Origin: an uncultured Dehalococcoidia bacterium
GTDB taxonomy: Bacteria; Chloroflexota; Dehalococcoidia; Lucifugimonadales; UBA3495
DNA length: 64,000 bases
NCBI GenBank assembly: GCA_958296445.1
Contig: OY282565.1
Coordinates: 1,691,570 to 1,755,569 of the forward strand
Reading direction: 5' to 3'
Shown here: positions 50,320 through 58,598 of the stretch, piece by piece
Numbering within the stretch: the stretch's first letter is position 1
How the letters are laid out: every line of letters starts with the position of its first letter
Made by a program: the position numbers and the translations under genes
Notes under the pieces: model-generated
Databases searched by the model: none
What the model saw: the letters and a program-made list of their open reading frames with translations, nothing else
Told to the model about the DNA's origin: nothing

Positions 50320-51906
50320 CTAAGCGTACAGCCAATCCGGGATGGGCTGGCCGCCGCCGCCCGCGCCGCGGGCCAGCGAGTCCTTGAGTATCCCGATGCG
50401 GGAGCGGAAAGGATGCACTTGGTTGGGCGTGGCGGTGCGGCCCAGTCCCACCAGAAACATCAGGCTCTTGCCCGCCGCATGGGGCGAAAAAAAGGCAGTC
50501 ACCGCATCGTCGAAAAAGGTCATACCCGTGGCGCCCAGCCCCAAGGCGTGGCTGCACAGATACATCCGCCCGCCGATGATGCCCGCCTCAAGCTGCGCCG
50601 CCCGGTAGCCCCGGTTGCCCAGCCGCGACAATATGCCGTCCAGCCCGGCCATAAAGAAAGCGACGGCCCCGGCGTCTGCGCCCAAAGCCTGCTCGAAACA
50701 GAGATGCCCCGCCTCCTCGCGGAAATCGCCCGATTGAAGCAGCTCCAGCCCGCCGCCCTTTGCCGGATTGTAGTAGTAGGCGCCGGGGCTGATTCCCTCC
50801 GCCGCGTTGACAATCAGGTAGGTGTCAATCAGCCCGCCGCCGTAATCGGCCCCAACCGGCGCGGCGGATGCGGACAGCAGGGCCTCCAGTCCCCCGGCGG
50901 GCATCGGTTCCCTTGCGAACCGGCGGGTTGAGCCGCGGTTGGCGATGGTTGCGCCCAGCGGCGCCGATTCCGGCCATCCCCGTCGGCCTGATTCCGCCCC
51001 CGATTTTCCCAAAGTAGGGACGCCTTGAGCCGCCCCCGCCGTTTCCCGCCAGGCCAGCGTTTCCGCCGGGCCGTTCAGGCAGGAATTGACGTGCAGGGCG
51101 CGGCTTTCCGGGTATTCGGTGCGCCGTTCATCGCCCAAAATACCGGCATCCACCGCGCCGGTATAGGCCGCCGGAGCGGGCGCGGCATCCCCGCCGCCCA
51201 CGGGAACCAGGCAGAAGGCGGCTTCCCGCTCCGAATCCAGCCCCAGCAGAGCGTCAACTTCGGCGTCCACAAACCCGGCCACCACTTCGGCGGGCTGCCC
51301 CAGGGCGTTGGCGGTAGCGGTCATATTGGCTAGAATCGTGCCGTTGTCCCAGAAGCAGTAGCGATAGCCCCGCTCCCGGTACTTCCAGGCGCTGCGCCAG
51401 AAAACGCAACTGCAAACGATAGTGGCCGGAGCGTCGGCGACGGCGGCCTGCCCCGCGGCCGCCGCGGCCAGATTCCCCCGGAAATCCCCGGAGCGCAGCC
51501 GGGTAAGCCCATTCCCGTCGGGCGCGTAGTGGTACACCCCGGCCTCCAGCCCCGGCAGGCTGCCGCAGACCAAGTAAAGCTCGATGGGATACAGCGCCCC
51601 GGCGGAAGCCGCCGCCCGGTAATGAACCTCCCCCGCCGAGCGAAGCACACTGCGGCGAATCAGCCCGGCGGAGTAATGCAACAGTTGGGCCACCGCCGCC
51701 AAGTCTAGCGGCCCGCCCGCCGACGCCGCCCCGCCGCTAACGGCCTCCAGCGTCGGCGCCCCCGGCGACGGCAGCTCCGGCGGCAGCGCAACGGCCGACA
51801 GCCCCGGATATGACTTGTACAAGGGCGGCTTGGTCGCCAGGCTGATATAGCTGAGCTTGGTAGCGTTGTGAAAGCTGCGGGCCGCGCCGGTATCGCTGTT
51901 GGGCAT
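50320..51906 (-). CDS. SagB/ThcOx-family oxidoreductase with two nitroreductase domains
   Basis: 528 aa. Two tandem FMN-nitroreductase domains. The first has RSAGEVHYRAAASAGALYPIELYL and FWDNGTILANMTATANALG; the second has NRGSTRRFAREPM, NPAKGGGLELLQSG, AQLEAGIIGGRMYLCSHALG and ATGMTFFDDAV. The architecture is that of SagB/ThcOx azoline dehydrogenases and their free-standing relatives. No YcaO cyclodehydratase or precursor peptide lies nearby, so a peptide-modifying role is not supported here. ATG 51906 with GAGG ten bases upstream. Confidence 0.82.
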   Translation of the reverse strand: MPNSDTGAARSFHNATKLSYISLATKPPLYKSYPGLSAVALPPELPSPGAPTLEAVSGGAASAGGPLDLAAVAQLLHYSAGLIRRSVLRSAGEVHYRAAASAGALYPIELYLVCGSLPGLEAGVYHYAPDGNGLTRLRSGDFRGNLAAAAAGQAAVADAPATIVCSCVFWRSAWKYRERGYRYCFWDNGTILANMTATANALGQPAEVVAGFVDAEVDALLGLDSEREAAFCLVPVGGGDAAPAPAAYTGAVDAGILGDERRTEYPESRALHVNSCLNGPAETLAWRETAGAAQGVPTLGKSGAESGRRGWPESAPLGATIANRGSTRRFAREPMPAGGLEALLSASAAPVGADYGGGLIDTYLIVNAAEGISPGAYYYNPAKGGGLELLQSGDFREEAGHLCFEQALGADAGAVAFFMAGLDGILSRLGNRGYRAAQLEAGIIGGRMYLCSHALGLGATGMTFFDDAVTAFFSPHAAGKSLMFLVGLGRTATPNQVHPFRSRIGILKDSLARGAGGGGQPIPDWLYA

Positions 51907-51924
51907 AATTTTCAGCCTCTATAT

Positions 51925-51960
51925 TCCCTCCCCCGCCGGGAGAGGTTTGGGGTAGGAACG
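51925..51960. repeat. CCCTCCCCCGCCGGGAGAGG repeat
   Basis: Related copies at 53490-53525 and 60296-60332 (…GGGAGAGGnTTAGGGT…). A short palindromic intergenic repeat, here at the 3' end of methyltransferase-nuclease copy 3. Confidence 0.75.
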
Positions 51961-51963
51961 CGC

Positions 51964-53457
51964 CTAGGCGAACCGCGACTGCGCCCCGCCGGAACGCCGC
52001 CGCGGGGCCCGGCGGAAAGTCGCTTCCGGGGCCAGCCGCGGGTATTCCGCCCGCCGCCCCCCGGCCAGCAATTCCCCGATGGTAAGAATCTGAATCCGCG
52101 GATAGTGATTGTCCGGGTAGTGTTCCGGGGTATAGAACCCAGCCGCCGTCGCTTCGGCAAACATCGGGCGGGTGGGTTCCTGCAACGTAATAAACAAGCC
52201 GATTTCCGCCTTTTCCCGCTCCATATCACCTTTCAGCGTGGCGATTTGACCCCGGTTGACGTGGCCGCTCTTTACCTGCGCCACGATGCGTTTAGCCTTG
52301 CCGCTGTTATCGTCGAAAAAGTTTATGTATCCGTCAATGCCTGAATCCGCGCCCTTTTTCCGGTCTTGGGCCGGCCGGGCGTCCACCAGCCCCAGCGCCC
52401 ACCACTCGAATTGATAGCGGCCATTGTTTTCGCTGTCCGTTGCCAGAGCTTGAGCGCTGGCAACATCCTGCGGTTGCCCCAGCACTTCGTAGGGCCGCAG
52501 TTCGCCCTTAAAGGCGTCATAAAGCCGGTGGCGTATCAACGTAATCGCCAAATGAGTAACGTCAATGCCAATCCACCGCCGTTTAAGATGCTCTGCCGTT
52601 ACAATAGCGGTGCCGCAACCGCAGAACGGATCCAGAACTATATCTCCCTCGTTGCTGCTGGCATTGATGATTCTTTCCAACAGCGCATCTGGCTTTTGTG
52701 TCGGAAACAACTGTTTAATTGGCGGAACCCTGCCAATTTCCCATACATCGTCTTGTCTAACTCCTATGGAATCCTCCGGCTCAACCTGCGACGGGGTTCG
52801 TTGTCCGGTTTCGCTATGCCCGGATACTATCCTGGCCGTGCCAAATCTCTTTAAGGTGGATGGAGCGCGTTCCATATATAGCTGGTTGAATACCCTGTCC
52901 CGATTCCGTGAACGGGAGTAGAACAGTATAATGTCGTGATTCCTCTGAAAAGTGAATTTGCCTGTGGGCCATTTACGGTAATGCCAAATTATTTCGTTGC
53001 GAAAATTCCGGTTCCCGAACACGGAATCCATCAGCAACTTCAGGTAATGACTGGCCGTAGGGTCGCAGTGCAAGTAAATGCTGCCCGATTCTTTCAGCAC
53101 CCGGCGCAGTTCCACTATTCGTTGCGCCATCATTGTTATGTAGGCCATCATATCATTGTCGCCCAAGAACGAGCGCATCGCCTGCAACAGTTCGGGCAGC
53201 TTGCCGGGAGCATTAGTCACTATTTCCCGGTAGGCCAGTTCCGAACCGGCGTCCCAATGCCAAGTATCCTCGAAGGCCATAATCTGCGCCGCCGACTGCT
53301 GCCCGCTCTTCTCCTGAAACAGCACATTGTAGTTGGCGTTGGAATTAAAGGGCGGATCCAGATAGATAAGGTCAACGCTGGCGTCGGCGATATGCTCCCG
53401 CATAATAGGCAGGTTGTCGCCGAAATAAAGTTTGTTCTGCCATTCCGGGGCAGTCAT
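51964..53457 (-). CDS. DNA methyltransferase-Mrr-like nuclease fusion, copy 3
   Basis: 497 aa with the same plan as copies 1 and 2: DPPFNSNANY motif IV, variable centre (WHYRKWPTGKFTFQRNHD, ERAPSTLKRFG, HSETGQRTPSQVEPED), DPFCGCGTAIV motif I, WIGIDVTHLAITLIRHRL, then DSGIDGYINFFDD and RIVAQVKSG. The last ~160 residues are nearly identical to copy 4 while the N-terminal halves differ more. GGGGGAGCT directly precedes ATG 53457. Upstream is a 35-base scar of an EVE gene end, so it was probably once coupled like copy 4. Presumed self-contained modification-restriction enzyme with its own specificity. Confidence 0.85.
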   Translation of the reverse strand: MTAPEWQNKLYFGDNLPIMREHIADASVDLIYLDPPFNSNANYNVLFQEKSGQQSAAQIMAFEDTWHWDAGSELAYREIVTNAPGKLPELLQAMRSFLGDNDMMAYITMMAQRIVELRRVLKESGSIYLHCDPTASHYLKLLMDSVFGNRNFRNEIIWHYRKWPTGKFTFQRNHDIILFYSRSRNRDRVFNQLYMERAPSTLKRFGTARIVSGHSETGQRTPSQVEPEDSIGVRQDDVWEIGRVPPIKQLFPTQKPDALLERIINASSNEGDIVLDPFCGCGTAIVTAEHLKRRWIGIDVTHLAITLIRHRLYDAFKGELRPYEVLGQPQDVASAQALATDSENNGRYQFEWWALGLVDARPAQDRKKGADSGIDGYINFFDDNSGKAKRIVAQVKSGHVNRGQIATLKGDMEREKAEIGLFITLQEPTRPMFAEATAAGFYTPEHYPDNHYPRIQILTIGELLAGGRRAEYPRLAPEATFRRAPRRRSGGAQSRFA

Positions 53458-53525
53458 AGCTCCCCCATCGCCAAAATTTCGTCGTATTCCCTCCCCCGCC
53501 GGGAGAGGATTAGGGTAGGAACGTA
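53456..53525 (-). pseudogene. Scar of an EVE-gene 3' end plus GGGAGAGG repeat
   Basis: 53456-53490 repeats the last ~35 bases of the intact EVE gene (ATAGCTCCCCCATCGCCAAA then ATTTC and CGTATTCC) with one mismatch. It is immediately followed by the CCCTCCCCCGCCGGGAGAGG element. It marks the left edge of the tandem duplication. Confidence 0.75.
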
Positions 53526-53540
53526 CCTATGGGAACGTAC

Positions 53541-55202
53541 CTAGGCGAACCGCGACTGCGCCCCGCCGGAACGCCGCCGCGGGGCCCGGCGGAAAGTGGC
53601 TTCCGGGGCCAGCCGCGGGTATTCCGCCCGCCGCCCCCCGGCCAGCAATTCCCCGATGGTAAGAATCTGAATCCGCGGATAGTGATTGTCCGGGTAGTGT
53701 TCCGGGGTGTAGAACCCGGCCGCCGTTGCTTCGGCAAACATCGGGCGGGTAGGTTCCTGCAACGTAATAAACAATCCGATTTCCGCCTTTTCCCGTTCCA
53801 TATCACCTTTCAGCGTGGCAATTTGGCCCCGGTTAACGTGGCCGCTCTTTACCTGCGCCACGATGCGTTTGGCCTTGCCGCTGTTATCGTCGAAAAAGTT
53901 TATGTAGCCGTCCACGCCGGAATCCGCGCCCTTTTTCCGGTCTTGGGCCGGCCGAGCGTCCACCAATCCCAGCGCCCACCACTCGAATTGATAGCGGCCA
54001 TTATGTTCGCTTTCCAATGCTAATGCTTGGGCGCTGGCTACATCTTGAGGTTGCCCTATGACCTCATAAGGCATTAACTCTTCCTTGAATACGTCATGCA
54101 ACCGATGACGTATCAAGGTGATTGCCAAGTGTGTGACGTCAATGCCAATCCAGTGGCGATGTAGCCGTTCTGCTGTAGCAATTGCTGTGCCACATCCGCA
54201 GAATGGGTCCATTACTACGTCGCCTTCGTTGCTACTGGCGTTGATTATGCGCTCCAGTAGTGATTCAGGCTTTTGTGTGGGAAAGCCAAGATCTTCGTTA
54301 CCTTGCGATGATATAGCCGGAAAGTCTTGCCACAAATCATTTGCCGGCACACCGAGATTTTCTTCCAAATAGTACTTTAACCTCGGTACTCCTCCAATTT
54401 TGGCGGGCCAAACTATTCGGTTTTCTCTTTCGTATTGATCAAGTTTGGCAGGGGTAGTAACCCAGTGCATCCCATTTTTACCCCTTTCGTTAGGGTTTAT
54501 TCCGCCCCAAGTATGACCAGTTTTTCCATTCCTTCTGCCACTCACAAGTAGCGGCACTAACTGATAGTGGCCTCGTTCATCAGTTTTGTTGTACAATTTT
54601 TTTGATGCTTCAGATAAAGGGTTATGTTGAACATTGAAATTGTACCCCGCGCTTTTGCCATAAAATAAAATGACGTCGTGGGCCTTTCTATACCTACGGC
54701 TAATCGAGGATATATTGAGGCTCCGAAGTCTGGATATTTCGTTGATGAAATTTTCGGAACCAAAAATTCCATCCATCAACACCTTCAAGTAATGGCTGGC
54801 TTTCGTGTCGCAATGCAGGTATATGCTACCTGTGTCTTTCAACACTCGGTGCAACTCTACCATTCTTTGGGCCATCATCGTAAGATAAGCCATCATATCA
54901 TTTTGGCCCAAAAATGAGCGCATCGCTTGCAATATATTCGGCAACTTTCCGGGGCCGTTAGTCACCACATCCTGATAGGCGCTTTCCGACTCTAAGCTCC
55001 AGCTCCAAGTATCTTCAAATGCTTCAATTTGCGCCGCAGACTGTTCGCCGCTCCTTTCCCTGAACAGCACGTTGTAGTCGGCATCCGAGTTAAATGGCGG
55101 GTCAAGATAAATCAAATCAACGCTTTCGTCGGCAATATACTCCCGCAGAATATGCAGGTTGTCGCCGTAGTAAAGCCGATTTTTTCTTTCGGTAGTCATC
55201 AT
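53541..55202 (-). CDS. DNA methyltransferase-Mrr-like nuclease fusion, copy 4
   Basis: 553 aa. DPPFNSDADY motif IV, a long unique centre (e.g. LRSLNISSISRRYRKAHDV, RRNGKTGHTWGGINPNERG, KIGGVPRLKYYLEENLG), DPFCGCGTAIATA, and the shared nuclease end with DSGVDGYINF and QVKSG. Bases 54040-55200 are visibly AT-richer than 53541-54030, and the latter is almost identical to copy 3, so the gene looks chimeric. Start ATG 55202 (or 55199) overlaps the EVE stop as ATGA, indicating coupled translation. Confidence 0.85.
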   Translation of the reverse strand: MMTTERKNRLYYGDNLHILREYIADESVDLIYLDPPFNSDADYNVLFRERSGEQSAAQIEAFEDTWSWSLESESAYQDVVTNGPGKLPNILQAMRSFLGQNDMMAYLTMMAQRMVELHRVLKDTGSIYLHCDTKASHYLKVLMDGIFGSENFINEISRLRSLNISSISRRYRKAHDVILFYGKSAGYNFNVQHNPLSEASKKLYNKTDERGHYQLVPLLVSGRRNGKTGHTWGGINPNERGKNGMHWVTTPAKLDQYERENRIVWPAKIGGVPRLKYYLEENLGVPANDLWQDFPAISSQGNEDLGFPTQKPESLLERIINASSNEGDVVMDPFCGCGTAIATAERLHRHWIGIDVTHLAITLIRHRLHDVFKEELMPYEVIGQPQDVASAQALALESEHNGRYQFEWWALGLVDARPAQDRKKGADSGVDGYINFFDDNSGKAKRIVAQVKSGHVNRGQIATLKGDMEREKAEIGLFITLQEPTRPMFAEATAAGFYTPEHYPDNHYPRIQILTIGELLAGGRRAEYPRLAPEATFRRAPRRRSGGAQSRFA

Positions 55203-55678
55203 AGCTCCCCCATCGCCAAAATTTCCTCGTATTCCTCCCGCGTCACCGGCTGAATCGAAAGCCGTTGCCCCTTGCGAATCAGCAGCATATCCTTGAGCTT
55301 GGGGTTGGCCTTGACCGCCGCCAGAGTCACCGGGTTGGGCAGGCGGCGTTCCCCCCGGATTTCCACCACCATCCAGACGGTTTCGCCGGGGCTGCTTTTG
55401 GGGTCATAGTGCTTGTCGCCGGGATCCCAGGCAGTGGCGTCGGGGTAGGCTTCGCGGACGATGCGGGCCGTGCCGACCACCGCCGTGGGCTTGGCGCTGC
55501 TGTGGTAGAACAGCACCCTATCGCCCACCCGCATATCATCGCGCATAAAGTTGCGGGCCTGATAGTTGCGCACCCCGTCCCATTCCGCCGTCTGCTCCGG
55601 CTCGTTGAGCAGGTCGTCAAAAGAATAGGCCGACGGCTCCGACTTGAACAGCCAATACTTGGTTTCCGCCAATTTCAA
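55199..55678 (-). CDS. EVE-domain protein
   Basis: 159 aa: KYWLFKSEPSAYSFDDLL, WDGVRNYQARNFMRDDMRVGDRVLFYHS, VVGTARIVREAYPD, and KPxxLxxIK-like LKDMLLIRKGQRLSIQPVT. EVE is a PUA-fold domain that reads modified bases in nucleic acids. TTG starts only: 55678 (longest) or 55672, the latter better spaced from a GGGGG run. The stop overlaps the start of methyltransferase-nuclease copy 4 by four bases, so reader and writer/nuclease are made together. This supports a DNA-modification role rather than a general RNA one (inference). Confidence 0.85.
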   Translation of the reverse strand: MKLAETKYWLFKSEPSAYSFDDLLNEPEQTAEWDGVRNYQARNFMRDDMRVGDRVLFYHSSAKPTAVVGTARIVREAYPDATAWDPGDKHYDPKSSPGETVWMVVEIRGERRLPNPVTLAAVKANPKLKDMLLIRKGQRLSIQPVTREEYEEILAMGEL

Positions 55679-55732
55679 CCCCCGAACTTTACAACATACA
55701 GGGCGCAGTGATTATGCCCTAATATAAATCCC

Positions 55733-55772
55733 CTGCGCCCCCTGCGTCATCACTGCGCCCTCTGCGTTAAAA
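55733..55772. repeat. CTCTGCG/CTGCGCC repeat
   Basis: CCTGCGCCCCCTGCGTCATC and ACTGCGCCCTCTGCGTTAAA; degenerate member of the family at 9363 and 41985. Confidence 0.6.
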
Positions 55773-55777
55773 CCAAT

Positions 55778-57427
55778 TCAGCGCAGGCGCAGCCCGGCGG
55801 CTTCCCGGTCGTAGCAGCCCTCAATCAAGTCTTCCCGTTCTTGGCGCAGCACATCCTTGCGAACCCGCAGGCTGGGCGTGCGGGGCAGTTCCTCGCGCAC
55901 TTCCCAATAGCGCGGCACCTTGAAATAGGCCAGATTTTCGGCGCACCACCAGACGATTTCCTCCGGGTTGACCGTGGCCCCGGGGCGCGGCGTAACGTAG
56001 GCTTTCACCTCATCCTCGCCCAGTTCCGACGGCACGGCCAGCACGGCGCAGTCGAGGACGTTGGGGTTGCTTTTGATGACGTTCTCCACTTCCTGCGAGG
56101 AAATGTTTTCCCCCCGGCGGCGGATTATGTCTTTCTTGCGGTCTACGAAATACAGAAACCCGTCATCGTCCAGCCAGCCCAAATCGCCGGTATAGAGCCA
56201 GCCGTCGCGCAGTGTTTCCCGGTTCTGCTCCTCGTTGCGCCAGTAGCCCGGCATCACCGCCGGGTTCTTGATAGTGATTTCGCCCACGGTGTTGGGGCCA
56301 ACGTGCCGCCCGGTTTCGGCGTCGGCGATGCGAACCGCGTTCTCAAAGCGCGGGTCGGGATGCTGGCGCGGGCGGCCCGACGAACCGGCGCGGCGTTCCT
56401 CGCCGATGGCCTCGATGGTGCCGTAGCAAGTTTCCGTCATTCCGAAACCGACGATAATGCCGGTAGCGAACCGCTCCTGAAACTCGGCCAGAAACTCCGG
56501 CGCGAAAGACGGCGAGCCGTAGAACAGCCGCACGGTGTTGTCGGCATCGTCCGGCGACGGCGGGTTTTTCGCCAGCACCGGCATCATCATACCGATAAAG
56601 TTGACCACCGTAGCCTGCGCCTCCCGCACCTGCCCCCAGAACCGCGACGCGCTGAAGCGGTCTACGACAACCAGCGTAGCCCCGGCGGCCAGCGCCCCCA
56701 TAGTCGAATAATACTGGATGTTGGCGTGATAAAAGGGCAGGCAGGTAAAAAAGCGGTCGCCGGGAGTGGCCTGCGTCCAGTGGGCGAACCCCTGCCCGGC
56801 GGCCACGTACATCCGATGGGTGACCATCACGCCCTTGGGGTTGCCCGTGGTTCCCGAGGTGTAGACCAGCATAGAAACGTCATCGGGCGATACCTCGGGC
56901 GCGGCGGCCAGCGGCGCGGCGGCGCTGAAAGCGTCCCTGAACGATGTCCAGCCCCCGCTAGTATCCCCCCCTTCAGCGAGGCCATCGTCCCCCCGCAGAA
57001 TCCGGTGGCGGATGCCGGGGGCCAAGTCAGCGGCGGCCCCGGCCACCGCGGCCACCGACGGGTCGGTGACCAGCGCCACCGCCTCGGCGTTGTTCAGGAT
57101 ATAGGCAGTTTCGTCGCGCCGGTAGGCGGTGTTAATCGGAACGCTAATCGCCCCCAGCTCCGACAGCCCGAACCAGCAATACAGATATTCCACGCAGTTG
57201 GGCATAAACAGCCCCACCCGGTCGCCCCGCTCCACGCCCATCCCCCGGAACAGCGCCGCCGTCCGCAACACCCCATCGCGGAAATCGCGGTAGGAATAGG
57301 CCGCGCCGCCAATCTCCACAAAAGTCTTGTCCGGGCTGGCCGCAGCGATGCGCTCCAGCACCCGCCCGATGGTGGACTCCCAAGGCAAGGGCGTTTCCGT
57401 TTCCCCAAAGGCCCCGTTTGCGCTCAT
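55778..57427 (-). CDS. Acyl-CoA ligase (AMP-forming; CaiC-like)
   Basis: 549 aa, ANL superfamily. P-loop YTSGTTGNPKGVMVTH, GFGMTETCYGT adenine-binding segment, YTGDLGWLDDDG (Asp for ribose), DRKKDIIRRRGENISSQEVE hinge. The closest pattern is crotonobetaine/carnitine-CoA ligase-like enzymes. The A10 lysine position of the C-terminal domain reads PRTPSLRVRKD, with Arg where Lys usually sits, unless the following K is used. Start ATG 57427 (MSANGAF); upstream reading lacks similarity. Would supply acyl-CoA to the CoA-transferases and dehydrogenases in the window (inference). Confidence 0.9.
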   Translation of the reverse strand: MSANGAFGETETPLPWESTIGRVLERIAAASPDKTFVEIGGAAYSYRDFRDGVLRTAALFRGMGVERGDRVGLFMPNCVEYLYCWFGLSELGAISVPINTAYRRDETAYILNNAEAVALVTDPSVAAVAGAAADLAPGIRHRILRGDDGLAEGGDTSGGWTSFRDAFSAAAPLAAAPEVSPDDVSMLVYTSGTTGNPKGVMVTHRMYVAAGQGFAHWTQATPGDRFFTCLPFYHANIQYYSTMGALAAGATLVVVDRFSASRFWGQVREAQATVVNFIGMMMPVLAKNPPSPDDADNTVRLFYGSPSFAPEFLAEFQERFATGIIVGFGMTETCYGTIEAIGEERRAGSSGRPRQHPDPRFENAVRIADAETGRHVGPNTVGEITIKNPAVMPGYWRNEEQNRETLRDGWLYTGDLGWLDDDGFLYFVDRKKDIIRRRGENISSQEVENVIKSNPNVLDCAVLAVPSELGEDEVKAYVTPRPGATVNPEEIVWWCAENLAYFKVPRYWEVREELPRTPSLRVRKDVLRQEREDLIEGCYDREAAGLRLR

Positions 57428-57519
57428 AACAATCAACCCGCTAGTTAGGGGTAGCTTTCCGCCCAACCTACCACGCCGCCAAGGGCCGGTCAATAAGCCG
57501 GGACTGCGCGGGCATTCCC

Positions 57520-57672
57520 GGCAAGCCTTGTCATTGCCCGCCGCGCACCGTCACTCCCGGCAACCCCGTCACTCCCGGCAACCCCCCGTCATTCCCGCGA
57601 AAGCGGGAATCCAGGGCGTGCGGCGGTAGCGGCGGGGTTGCCGGAAATACGGGGGTTGCCGGGAATGACAGG
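57520..57672. repeat. CCCGCTTTCGCGGG-type repeat with CACTCCCGGCAACCC copies
   Basis: CGTCACTCCCGGCAACCCC twice, then CGTCATTCCCGCGAAAGCGG and AATCCAGGG, then inverted GGGGTTGCCGG copies ending TTGCCGGGAATGACAG. The whole can form a large imperfect hairpin. Confidence 0.75.
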
Positions 57673-57796
57673 AGTTGTTTAGCATTACCGGCGCCCGATA
57701 CTACTGTTGGCCATCCTGCGGTAAGGAACTCAGCGATATGAGCATAAACGAGGGCTTGATGCTTCGTTCCATCGCAGGCGCCGAAGCTAAGGCTAT

Positions 57797-58318
57797 GTGG
57801 CAGATACCCGGCTTCGTTCACTTGCTGGCGCCTGCCTCTTGCGAATGGAGCAAACCAACCCCGAACTTCCGGCAGCCCTTGGGGTATCCGTTATGAATGT
57901 GCGGTGGTGGGCCGCGAAAAACTTGATGAGCAACTGGCCTTACGGAAACTGGAGATACACCGGGACACTGGATTTTGTATACGAAATCAAGCCCTTGGGC
58001 CAGAATGGCCTAACTATTGTAAGGCAGTGGAGCCAGGACGAGGCAGCCGCCAACCCAAAATGGGACGTGGGGCGCCCCCGCAACGACGATGGCGAGCACT
58101 TGTTCCTCCCGGATAACGGGGAGCGGCGGGCAGCCCGCGCCGTCGGCGAAATCACCCTGTACGAGCAAATGCCGGAGGACCCGGAATGGCGATCCGCCCG
58201 CGCCGCCGGCGAAATGGCCCTGCTTAATTATTATGGAGAGGATAGAGCAGGCGGACGGGGATTCCGCATCAGCAGACGCTATCCTGCCCCCCCTGCTCAA
58301 GTCCCTCCTCGACTTTGA
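57797..58318 (+). CDS. Hypothetical protein
   Basis: Up to 173 aa; codon third positions are GC-rich from about 57840 to 58240, which supports coding in this frame. The peptide has an internal duplication, RAARAVGEITLYEQMPED / RSARAAGEMALLNYYGED, and a Trp-rich start (MNVRWWAAKNLMSNWPYGNW). No family recognised. The start is unclear (ATG 57797, 57845 or 57893, none with a good ribosome site). Another frame (57675-57896) overlaps its beginning, so a frameshift near 57840 is possible. Its end overlaps the next small ORF. Confidence 0.4.
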   Translation: MADTRLRSLAGACLLRMEQTNPELPAALGVSVMNVRWWAAKNLMSNWPYGNWRYTGTLDFVYEIKPLGQNGLTIVRQWSQDEAAANPKWDVGRPRNDDGEHLFLPDNGERRAARAVGEITLYEQMPEDPEWRSARAAGEMALLNYYGEDRAGGRGFRISRRYPAPPAQVPPRL

Positions 58319-58382
58319 TGATGTGCGCCGATGCTTGGATGGTATTGGCCTGTCACCGGAGGAACTGCTACGGAAAATTTAG
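58233..58382 (+). CDS. Small hypothetical protein (49 aa)
   Basis: MERIEQADGDSASADAILPP followed by LLKSLLDFDDVRRCLDGIGL and SPEELLRKI; acidic, helical and protein-like. Overlaps the previous ORF by 86 bases in another frame and is followed by a hairpin. Seen only as an ORF; no family or ribosome site recognised. Confidence 0.35.
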   Translation: MERIEQADGDSASADAILPPLLKSLLDFDDVRRCLDGIGLSPEELLRKI

Positions 58383-58442
58383 CGTTGCGAAATGCGCTCC
58401 TTTCCGTTGAGGGGCTGCCCCGCTCCGGCCCATAAAAAACCG

Positions 58443-58473
58443 GCGGATCCCTCAAAGGGGAAACTCCGCTTTT
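58443..58473 (+). terminator. Probable terminator before guaA
   Basis: GCGGA (58443-58447) pairs with TCCGC (58465-58469), with an inner CCC/GGG pair, followed by TTTT. Confidence 0.4.
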
Positions 58474-58529
58474 CCGGGTTTTCAATTTTCTAATAACCGG
58501 CAGTTCGGGAAAACCGGCCCGAAGCGTAG

Positions 58530-58535
58530 TATAAT
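58530..58535 (+). promoter_or_regulatory. TATAAT box upstream of guaA
   Basis: Perfect TATAAT about 30 bases before the AAGGAGG ribosome site; no convincing -35 at the right distance. Confidence 0.5.
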
Positions 58536-58598
58536 AGCCCCCATACCGCCCCAGCGGTTCTAAGGAGGCCCGCCACGTCCGACAATAGCAAGCTGCCT

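Noticed and set aside
55841-57448. 535-aa open frame antisense to the acyl-CoA ligase
   Set aside because: Shadow of a GC-rich gene; composition and lack of any family pattern argue against coding, whereas the minus-strand protein has all ligase motifs.
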